DNA of 12,181 nt, taken from assembly GCF_900541275.1 (NCBI RefSeq), contig NZ_UQJH01000028.1, positions 1-12,181 on the forward strand, written 5' to 3'. Shown here one piece after another: positions 6,264 through 12,181 of this stretch. The stretch is from an uncultured Porphyromonas sp. (GTDB lineage Bacteria; Bacteroidota; Bacteroidia; Bacteroidales; Porphyromonadaceae). The stretch's first letter is position 1. Every line of letters begins with the position of its first letter. The notes beneath the pieces are model-generated. The model was not told the DNA's origin, searched no databases, and saw only the letters and a list, made by a program, of their open reading frames with translations. A program made the translations under genes and the position numbers.

Positions 6264-6902
6264 TTACTTCTCCTCACGGCTGAGCTGAGCTGTGAGTGCC
6301 TCGAGTCCGCTCTCAGAGAAGATGAGGCAGTCAGCGTCGAGTACCTTGTAGGTATTGACGGCGACAGGCTCGGCAAAGGTGACGTTGGAGATATTGGCAC
6401 CGGACTTGCGCACCTGCTCGCTTGCCTCGTGGAGGAGGAAGAGATCCTTCTTGTCCTCGATCTTGAGGGCCTTGAGGATGGCGGCGAAGTCCTTGGTCTT
6501 GTAGCTGTCCATCGTGAAGTCCTCGACGACGACGATGGCGTTATCCTTAGCCTTGTAAGTAAGTGCTGAGAGGCGGGCAAGGCGCTTGGTCTTGCGATTC
6601 ACCTTCTGCTCATAATCACGGGGACGGGGGCCGAAGATCGTACCACCGCCGATCAGGATCGGGCTCTTCGTGTCACCACGACGAGCGCCACCGGTACCCT
6701 TCTGACGGAAGAGCTTGCGGGTGCTGTGGGCATTCTCACTACGCTCCTTGGTCTTAGCGGTCCCGCTGCGACGGTTGGCCATATGGCTCTTGACGTCGAG
6801 GTAGATCGCGTGATCATTGGGCTCAATGCCGAAGATGGCATCATCGAGGGTCACCTTGCGTCCGGTCTCTTCACCTTTAATATTTAGTACGTTCAGTTCC
6901 AT
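6264..6902 (-). CDS. rplD: 50S ribosomal protein L4
   Basis: A 212-residue L4 (E. coli 201). It is an assembly initiator whose extended loop reaches the tunnel constriction with L22. The loop is recognisable at about 61-98, with RQKGTGGARRGDTKSP (66-81) and IFGPRPRDY. In E. coli, L4 autoregulates the S10 operon by binding the leader before rpsJ. Here only 35 nt separate fusA and rpsJ, so no comparable leader exists at that place. The gene lies 10 nt after rplC. Confidence 0.98.
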   Translation of the reverse strand: MELNVLNIKGEETGRKVTLDDAIFGIEPNDHAIYLDVKSHMANRRSGTAKTKERSENAHSTRKLFRQKGTGGARRGDTKSPILIGGGTIFGPRPRDYEQKVNRKTKRLARLSALTYKAKDNAIVVVEDFTMDSYKTKDFAAILKALKIEDKKDLFLLHEASEQVRKSGANISNVTFAEPVAVNTYKVLDADCLIFSESGLEALTAQLSREEK

Positions 6903-6912
6903 ATCTTCTGTC

Positions 6913-7530
6913 TTACTTCTCGATTAAAAGGATAGATCCCTTAGCGCCGGGGACACTGCCCTTGACGACGAGGACGTTCTGCTCGGGCATCACCTTGATG
7001 ATGCGGAGGTTCTGGACGGTGATGCGGACGTTACCATCCTGTCCTGCCATACGCATACCGGGGAGGACGCGAGACGGGGTAGAGCACTCACCGACAGATC
7101 CGGGAGCGCGGAGGCGGTTCTTCTGACCGTGGGTGGACTGGCCGACCCCGCCGAAGTTGTGACGCTTCACGACGCCCTGGAAGCCCTTACCCTTGGAGAT
7201 ACCACAGATGTCGACGAAGGGGGTATCCTTGAAGATATCCACCGTCAGCTCGTCGCCCTCCTTGAGCTCCTTAGCATAATCCTTGAACTCGGCCAAGTGT
7301 CTCTTGGGCGTTGCTCCGGCCTTCTTGAAGTGACCCTGGAGGGGCTTCGTGACATGCTTCTCAGCGATGTCCTCGTAGCCTACCTGGACGGCGCTGTAGC
7401 CATCCTTCTCCACAGTCTTGACCTGAGTAACGACGCAAGGACCGGCTTCGATAACAGTGCATGGGATATTCTTCCCCTCGGCACTGAAGACGGATGTCAT
7501 TCCGATTTTCTTTCCTAACAATCCTGGCAT
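6913..7530 (-). CDS. rplC: 50S ribosomal protein L3
   Basis: A 205-residue L3, an early 23S rRNA binder whose loop approaches the peptidyl transferase centre. The beginning MPGLLGKKIGMTSVF, the central HNFGGVGQSTHGQ (124-136) and the GMRMAGQDGN block (158-167) identify it. At the loop position where E. coli has the methylated Gln150 (GQNQTPG), this protein reads GECSTPS with Ser, so that modification is not possible here. It lies 54 nt after rpsJ. Confidence 0.98.
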   Translation of the reverse strand: MPGLLGKKIGMTSVFSAEGKNIPCTVIEAGPCVVTQVKTVEKDGYSAVQVGYEDIAEKHVTKPLQGHFKKAGATPKRHLAEFKDYAKELKEGDELTVDIFKDTPFVDICGISKGKGFQGVVKRHNFGGVGQSTHGQKNRLRAPGSVGECSTPSRVLPGMRMAGQDGNVRITVQNLRIIKVMPEQNVLVVKGSVPGAKGSILLIEK

Positions 7531-7584
7531 TTCAGTCTTGATTTAGTGAGTTAGTAATTGGTTGTAATACTTATCTCGTAGAGC

Positions 7585-7896
7585 TTAGAGATCGGTCTTG
7601 ATCTCGATATCCACACCGCTGGGCAGCTCGAGGCGAGCCAGAGCGTCGACGGTGGAGGTATTGGCATTGACGAGATCGATCAGTCGCTTATAGGTGCAGA
7701 GCTCAAATTGCTCACGGCTCTTCTTATTGACGAAGGTCGACCTATTGACCGTAAAGATGCGCTTGTGCGTCGGCAGTGGGATAGGACCGCGTACGGTCAC
7801 TCCGGTCGTGTCGACAGCCTTCACGATCTTCTCTGCAGACTTGTCTGCCAGAGTATGGTCGTAGGACTTGATCTTGATCCTGATTACCTGATTCAT
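7585..7896 (-). CDS. rpsJ: 30S ribosomal protein S10
   Basis: A 103-residue S10, part of the 30S head; in E. coli it is also the NusE antitermination factor. RGPIPLPTHKRIFTVNRSTF (36-55) and VNKKSREQFE (56-65) mark the signature region. VNRSTF in place of the VLRSPH found in proteobacteria is typical of Bacteroidota. The gene follows fusA after 35 nt with no tuf between them, the usual arrangement in this phylum, and has no obvious promoter of its own. Confidence 0.98.
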   Translation of the reverse strand: MNQVIRIKIKSYDHTLADKSAEKIVKAVDTTGVTVRGPIPLPTHKRIFTVNRSTFVNKKSREQFELCTYKRLIDLVNANTSTVDALARLELPSGVDIEIKTDL

Positions 7897-7931
7897 GTGA
7901 TTGACTATCGTAATATGGTGATGATTGTCTA

Positions 7932-10058
7932 TTACTTCAAGAGGTCGGCACGACCGTGCTTCTCCTCGAGCACCTGCTTAGCGATGTTGGTGCTCATCGG
8001 CTCGAAGTGATCAAACTCCATCGTGCTGCTGGCACGACCACTGGAGATGGTGCGGAGATCGGTCACGTAGCCAAACATCTCGGCGAGCGGCACGTGAGCC
8101 TTGACGATGCGGTCGTTATTGGATCCGGAGTCCATGCCCTGGACCATACCGCGACGCTTATTCAGGTCACCGATGATGTCACCCATGTAGTCCTCGGGGG
8201 TCACCACCTCGAGCTTCATAACGGGCTCAAGAAGGATCGGAGAGGCCTCCTCGCACGCCTTCTTGAAGGCCTGCATCGCTGCTACCTCGAAGGAGAGCTG
8301 ATCAGAGTCCACCGGGTGGAAGCTACCATCGAGGAGGGTCACCTTGAGGTGATCAAGAGGATATCCGGCGAGGACACCGCTCTGCATAGCCTTCTCGAAG
8401 CCCTTCTGTACGGAGGGGATGTACTCCTTCGGCACGTTACCGCCCTTCACGCTGTCCTCAAACTGCAGCGGAGTCTCAGAGTCGGGATCGCCAGGGCCTA
8501 CCTCCACGAGGATGTCGGCAAACTTACCACGACCACCGGTCTGCTTCTTGTAGACCTGACGGACTTGGACGGTATTGGCGATCGCCTCCTTGTAGCTTAC
8601 CTGGGGACGACCCTCATTGGCCTCCACCTTGAACTCACGCTTCAGGCGCTCCACGATGATGTCGAGGTGGAGCTCACCCATACCGGATATGATCGTCTGA
8701 CCGGTCTCCTCGTCAGTGCGTACCTGGAAGGTCGGATCCTCCTCAGCAAGCTTCTGGAGACCACTGTCGAGCTTCTCGGTATCGGCCTGAGTCTTGGGCT
8801 CTACAGAGATACTGATCACCGGATCGGGGAAGGTGATCGACTCGAGGAGGATCGGCTCAGCGTCCGGGTCGCAGATGGTGTCACCGGTGCGGATATCCTT
8901 GAAGCCCACTCCGGCACCGATATCACCGGTGTCGATGGTGTCCATAGGATTCTGCTTATTGGAGAACATCTCGTAGAGACGGCTGATGCGCTCCTTCTTC
9001 TCGGTACGGCTGTTGTAGACGTAGGAGCCGGCATCGAGGTGACCGGTATATACTCTGAAGTAGCAGAGACGACCAACGTAGGGATCGGATGCCACCTTGA
9101 AGGCGAGTGCCGTCAGGGGAGAGTCGTGCTCCACGGTACGGGTGATCTTCACGCTCTCGTCGAGAGGATCGGTACCGGTGATGGTATCCTGGTCGATCGG
9201 GCTGGGGAGGAAAGCGCAGATCGCATCGAGGAGCGGCTGCACGCCCTTATTCTTGAAAGAAGAGCCACAGATGACGGGATTGACCGTCAGGTCGAGGGTG
9301 CCCTTACGGAGAGCGGCGAGGATCTCATCCTCGGTGATGGTGGAGGGATCCTCCAGCATCTTCTCCATAATGGTGTCGTCTACATCAGCCAGAGCCTCGA
9401 GCATCGACTCGCGCCAGTGCTCAGCCTCCTCCATCAGCTCGGCGGGGATCTCGTCTACCTCGTAGTCAGCGCCCATGGTCTCGTCGTGCCAGTAGATGGC
9501 GCACATGCGGATCAGGTCGATGACGCCCTTGAAATTCTCCTCCGCACCGATAGGCAGCTGGATTGGCACTGCGTTAGCACCGAGCATATCACGCATAGAC
9601 TTGACGGCCTTGAGGAAGTTGGCACCGCTGCGGTCCATCTTATTGACGTAGCAGAGACGGGGCACACCGTACTTCTCAGCCTGACGCCATACGGTCTCGC
9701 TCTGCGGCTGTACGCCGGCAACGGAGTCGAAGGTCTCGATGGCACCGTCGAGGACGCGGAGCGAGCGCTCCACCTCAGCGGTAAAGTCGACGTGTCCGGG
9801 AGTGTCGATCAGGTTGAGCTTATACTTCTTATCCTTATAGGGCCAGAAGGCGGTGGTGCAGGCGGAGGTGATGGTGATACCACGCTCCTGCTCCTCCTCC
9901 ATCCAGTCCATCGTAGCGGCACCCTCGTGCACCTCACCGATCTTGTGGATCAGTCCGGTGTAGTAGAGGATACGCTCCGAGGTGGTAGTCTTACCGGCAT
10001 CGATGTGAGCCATGATACCGATATTGCGTGTGAGTTCCAGGTGATTTTTAGCAGCCAT
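7932..10058 (-). CDS. fusA: Elongation factor G
   Basis: A 708-residue translational GTPase that drives ribosomal translocation and, with RRF, subunit recycling. G motifs are clear: AHIDAGKT (17-24), RGITI (59-63), DTPGH (85-89) and NKMD (139-142). Domain IV and V landmarks follow: SFHPVDSDQLSFEVAAMQAF, GDIIGDLNKRRGMVQGM and TISSGRASSTMEFDHFEPM near the C-terminus. Its full length and its place between rpsG and rpsJ mark it as the main EF-G rather than a paralogue such as EF-G2 or TetQ-like protection factors. The spacer from rpsG is 33 nt. Strong codon bias leaves long stop-free frames on the opposite strand. Confidence 0.99.
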   Translation of the reverse strand: MAAKNHLELTRNIGIMAHIDAGKTTTSERILYYTGLIHKIGEVHEGAATMDWMEEEQERGITITSACTTAFWPYKDKKYKLNLIDTPGHVDFTAEVERSLRVLDGAIETFDSVAGVQPQSETVWRQAEKYGVPRLCYVNKMDRSGANFLKAVKSMRDMLGANAVPIQLPIGAEENFKGVIDLIRMCAIYWHDETMGADYEVDEIPAELMEEAEHWRESMLEALADVDDTIMEKMLEDPSTITEDEILAALRKGTLDLTVNPVICGSSFKNKGVQPLLDAICAFLPSPIDQDTITGTDPLDESVKITRTVEHDSPLTALAFKVASDPYVGRLCYFRVYTGHLDAGSYVYNSRTEKKERISRLYEMFSNKQNPMDTIDTGDIGAGVGFKDIRTGDTICDPDAEPILLESITFPDPVISISVEPKTQADTEKLDSGLQKLAEEDPTFQVRTDEETGQTIISGMGELHLDIIVERLKREFKVEANEGRPQVSYKEAIANTVQVRQVYKKQTGGRGKFADILVEVGPGDPDSETPLQFEDSVKGGNVPKEYIPSVQKGFEKAMQSGVLAGYPLDHLKVTLLDGSFHPVDSDQLSFEVAAMQAFKKACEEASPILLEPVMKLEVVTPEDYMGDIIGDLNKRRGMVQGMDSGSNNDRIVKAHVPLAEMFGYVTDLRTISSGRASSTMEFDHFEPMSTNIAKQVLEEKHGRADLLK

Positions 10059-10091
10059 TGTGACTTCTTTCTTACTTATATAGGTTGTGGA

Positions 10092-10568
10092 TTACAGACG
10101 AAAGTGAGCGAAGGCACGGTTAGCCTCAGCCATACGGTGGATGTCCTCCTTACGCTTGAAGGCACCGCCCTGCTGATTGTACGCGTCCATGATCTCAGCA
10201 GCGAGCTTCTCAGCCATGGTCTTACCACCTCTCTTGCGAGCGTAGCCGATGAGGTTCTTCATAGAGATGGACTCCTTGCGCTCCGGGGTTACCTGAGTAG
10301 GCACCTGGAAGTTGGCACCACCGATACGGCGGCTCTTCACCTCCACCTGGGGAGTGACGTTCTCGAGAGCCTGCTTCCAGATCTCGATAGGGGTCTTCTC
10401 CTCCTTGGCCATCTTATCCTTGACGATGTCCAAGGCGTTGTAGAAGATCTTGAAGGAAAGATTCTTCTTTCCGTCAAGCATCATATGGTTGACGAACTTC
10501 GTCACCTTCCGATCTCCATAGACGGGATCAGGAAGGATAGCCCTTTGTTTCTTGGAAAATTTTCTCAT
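10092..10568 (-). CDS. rpsG: 30S ribosomal protein S7
   Basis: A 158-residue S7, the primary organiser of the 16S rRNA 3' domain, located by the E site. The signature DPVYGDRKVTKFVNHMMLDG begins at residue 14; VEVKSRRIGGANFQVP and the MAEANRAFAHFRL end are also typical. In E. coli, S7 represses its own translation by binding the rpsL-rpsG intercistronic RNA. Here that intercistronic region is 801 nt long and highly structured, which makes a similar but enlarged control element plausible (inference). Confidence 0.98.
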   Translation of the reverse strand: MRKFSKKQRAILPDPVYGDRKVTKFVNHMMLDGKKNLSFKIFYNALDIVKDKMAKEEKTPIEIWKQALENVTPQVEVKSRRIGGANFQVPTQVTPERKESISMKNLIGYARKRGGKTMAEKLAAEIMDAYNQQGGAFKRKEDIHRMAEANRAFAHFRL

Positions 10569-10624
10569 TTCTCTTAGTTTTGACTTACGCTCTCTTACTC
10601 AGCTACCGGGCCTCCCGCGGGGGA

Positions 10625-10754
10625 GTGACCACGGAGCGAAAGCTCCAGAGCTGTGGGAGGGGTGCGACACCGATGATCCTGTAGGAACGTCTGGCAAGTG
10701 GGGTCCCGGGTGGCATCCCATTCCGATGCCCGTCATTACTATACCCGTGGTCAC
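10625..10754 (-). promoter_or_regulatory. Junction-like RNA element upstream of rpsG
   Basis: A perfect 10-bp long-range stem (GTGACCACGG at 10625-10634 with CCGTGGTCAC at 10745-10754) closes a domain with three inner hairpins: GGAGC/GCTCC with 4-nt loop (10633-10646, sharing two bases with the closing stem), GGTG/CACC (10661-10671) and GGCATC/GATGCC (10712-10730). This resembles a multi-way junction ending 57 nt before the rpsG start. The first hairpin has a GAAA loop if read on the plus strand and TTTC on the minus strand, so the acting strand is not certain. Confidence 0.5.
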
Positions 10755-11022
10755 CTGCGCAGCGCCACCTCGGCGGTGAGCGCGCTGCTCCCGATATGTT
10801 CTCTTCTTAGTATGGGATGAGGCTCCTTATCATAAGGTCGGGTCCCCATCGGGATCCATCCCCGGACTGCATCCGCCTACCGACCGGACATAAGCTTCTC
10901 TTCGTCCACGCTAACCTCCACCTGCGGGACTCTTCCCGCCGCTTCATAGGTCCGCTCTGTCTCAGCAATACCTTGCTACCTACCGACAGCATCCTCGTAC
11001 GCAAGGATGGGGCTCCGATACT

Positions 11023-11051
11023 ATAGCGACGCTATGTCTCACATAGGAGAC
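11023..11051 (-). promoter_or_regulatory. Mutually exclusive hairpins
   Basis: Three perfect stems compete for the same bases: ATAGC (11023-11027) with GCTAT (11031-11035); CTATGT (11032-11037) with ACATAG (11041-11046); GTCTC (11036-11040) with GAGAC (11047-11051). Such overlap is what a conformational switch would need, but short stems can overlap by chance. No ligand or protein partner can be proposed. Confidence 0.3.
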
Positions 11052-11330
11052 CTCAGCCAGCATAGGGTATGCGGTCCGTCTCAGATATAAGACCGGCATA
11101 CCGCCGCTATTTCATTAAGTCAGAGAGTGTGATGGAGATATCTCAGACACTTTCTCGATCTTACTCACCGGGATCCTTCGGCTTAGCCTGCCTACTCCCG
11201 GTAGGGCCAAATTGATGGTCACTCTCGATCGCAGTGCTCTCACTCTGCTCTCCTTTGCTACATTATACGCTCTACCCTACTGCCGCGATCCACTGACCGG
11301 ACACCGCACGAGGCGGGTGAGGGGAGATGA

Positions 11331-11358
11331 TAAAAATAAGTACTTCGGTAGTCGAAGT
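11331..11358 (-). terminator. Possible weak terminator or attenuator after rpsL
   Basis: On the minus strand, 11 nt after the rpsL stop, a perfect 6-bp stem (ACTTCG at 11342-11347 with CGAAGT at 11353-11358, 5-nt loop) is followed by CTTATTTTTATC. The T-run supports intrinsic termination, while the short stem suggests only partial strength. It could separate rpsL from the downstream genes or work as an attenuator for the structured region that follows. Confidence 0.45.
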
Positions 11359-11369
11359 CGCCGCTTGGC

Positions 11370-11750
<381 letters not shown>

Positions 11751-11866
11751 CTTGCTTTGATAATAAAACCTATAATCGATTCACCGCCCGCCATCACGCA
11801 CCTTACCGGCGTGACTGCCAGGCTATTTCTCGCTCGCGACAGGGTACACCCCATCGCTTCGGAGTG

Positions 11867-11897
11867 CAAAGGTACGAAATACTTCCCTCTACTGCAA
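11867..11897 (-). promoter_or_regulatory. Main promoter of the ribosomal operon
   Basis: On the minus strand, TTG (11897-11895), a 20-nt spacer and TACCTTTG (11874-11867) match the Bacteroidota primary-sigma promoter TTG-N19-21-TANNTTTG perfectly. Transcription would begin near 11860, giving a leader of about 110 nt before rpsL. The -33 element is only about 40 bp from the IS end at 11937, so any upstream activating sequence would come from the IS or has been lost. No other promoter of this quality was seen upstream of rpsL. Confidence 0.75.
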
Positions 11898-11936
11898 GTC
11901 ATTCAAGCTCTTACGCATCGCCCGACCCCGCTCTTG

Positions 11937-11992
11937 GGCTAATTCGCATTTTGATGTGCTGGGAGGGGGAGGGAAATAGAGATTACCTTTGT
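11937..11992 (-). repeat. Right IS end (copy 2 of inverted pair)
   Basis: This is the inverted counterpart of 1-55, about 93 percent identical by eye, with 27 identical inner bases (11937-11963). It lies 13 nt beyond the restored transposase stop (12006-12008), as expected for the 3' terminal region of an IS. The terminal bases read inward to outward are GGCTAATTCGCATTTTGATG. Whether a short target duplication exists cannot be judged because the other ends of both elements are outside the window. Confidence 0.75.
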
Positions 11993-12005
11993 TGAGGAGA
12001 GGGAT

Positions 12006-12181
12006 TCAGGAAAAGTGGAGAGCAACTCGGTAGAGAAAGAAGTCGGTGTTTCTAGCACCATGTTGACGCTGATGAAGCGCTGGAGATTTTGGTTGAGAGC
12101 CTCCGCCTTGGCGTTGCTCTCCCTGCGGTAGAAGTACCTCAGAATGGGGGTGGAGTTTGACCGGAGGAAGTTGGCGATGTT
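12006..12181 (-). pseudogene. IS transposase C-terminus (ISL3/ISAon1-like), frameshifted
   Basis: Only the last part of the gene is inside the window. From 12181 the minus strand reads ANFLRSNSTPILRYFYRRES and then NAKAEALNQNLQRFISVN. This recalls the ISAon1-type DDE transposases of Bacteroidota, whose ends read approximately NYF-RSTNASAES-NAKIKAFR-FRGVRN-FFL-RL. At about 12060 the frame changes: continuing in frame gives an unrelated tail to 11939, while shifting one base gives GARNTDFFLYRVALHFS and a stop at 12006-12008, exactly the family ending. A single missing base is the simplest explanation, either a real inactivating deletion or a sequence error. The family name is from memory of patterns. 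Confidence 0.7.

Larger units (their letters stand above)
10569..11369 (-). ncRNA. 801-nt structured rpsL-rpsG intercistronic region, possible cis-regulatory RNA
   Basis: No convincing gene lies here: the short frames on both strands have arbitrary sequence and overlap each other. Instead the stretch is packed with perfect stems, for example ACCGGGA/TCCCGGT (11167-11173 with 11196-11202), GGTATGC+GGTC with GACC+GCATACC (11066-11102, one bulge), CATCCT/AGGATG (10990-11009), GCGGGA/TCCCGC with a 4-nt loop (10924-10939), GCAGCGC/GCGCTGC enclosing CACC/GGTG (10759-10788), and CTCCC/GGGAG (10612-10625). As part of the minus-strand transcript it would be the rpsG leader. E. coli has about 100 nt here. 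I do not recognise a known RNA family, tRNA or rRNA. A plus-strand RNA cannot be excluded. Confidence 0.5.

Noticed and set aside
7956..10577. Very long plus-strand open frame (873 codons)
   Set aside because: It is exactly antisense to fusA and rpsG, whose protein sequences are unmistakable. Strong codon bias in GC-rich highly expressed genes leaves the opposite strand free of stops; the translation is rich in Leu, His, Val and Gly without domain features.
10807..11026. Small open frames on both strands in the rpsL-rpsG gap
   Set aside because: They overlap each other, have no domain or conserved pattern, and run through the RNA stems; chance frames in GC-rich DNA.
10569..11369. tRNA, RNase P, tmRNA or SRP RNA in the gap
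   Set aside because: No T-loop GTTCGA-type motif, no GAGGAAAGTCC, no tmRNA ends and no SRP GGAAG loop context were found on either strand.
11939..12181. 80-codon reading of the transposase end continuing into the IS terminus
   Set aside because: After about residue 40 this frame gives a Ser/Pro/Leu-rich tail unlike the family, while the adjacent frame gives the expected FFLYR ending and stop. The longer frame is a frameshift product.

Overview
This is a chromosomal segment of a Bacteroidota bacterium, most likely of the order Bacteroidales. The support is the fusA-rpsJ junction without tuf, the style of the ribosomal proteins (for example the S10 segment VNRSTFVNKKSREQFE), promoters of the TTG-N20-TANNTTTG type and an ISL3/ISAon1-like transposase end. 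A Porphyromonadaceae-like member is a reasonable guess, but the window does not prove it.

Layout, left to right. Bases 1-55 are one end of an insertion sequence whose body lies outside the window. An inward promoter and a small membrane protein with a bacterial PH-like domain follow on the plus strand (164-679). A strong bidirectional hairpin (704-742) separates it from a convergent ribosomal-protein operon that fills the rest of the window on the minus strand. In transcription order, from 11750 down to 817, this is rpsL, rpsG, fusA, rpsJ, rplC, rplD, rplW, rplB, rpsS, rplV, rpsC, rplP, rpmC, rpsQ, rplN, rplX, rplE, rpsN. Its promoter is near 11867-11897. At 11937-11992 lies a second copy of the same IS end in opposite orientation, followed to the window edge by the frameshifted C-terminus of the IS transposase.

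The genes encode translation machinery: 30S and 50S proteins plus elongation factor G. They form a fused str-S10-spc type transcription unit with mostly short spacers (2-65 nt). There are two exceptions: 121 nt between rpsC and rplP, and 801 nt between rpsL and rpsG. The 801-nt stretch has no credible gene but holds many hairpins, mutually exclusive pairings, and a 130-nt junction-like element closed by a perfect 10-bp long-range stem just upstream of rpsG. It is the best candidate here for an undescribed cis-regulatory RNA.

The other main oddity is structural. The operon stops after rpsN, where nearly all bacteria continue with rpsH-rplF-rplR-rpsE. The whole block sits between two inverted IS ends with inward promoters close to each. 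This suggests an IS-associated rearrangement that split the spc part of the cluster, although a contig edge or assembly effect at the left repeat cannot be excluded.
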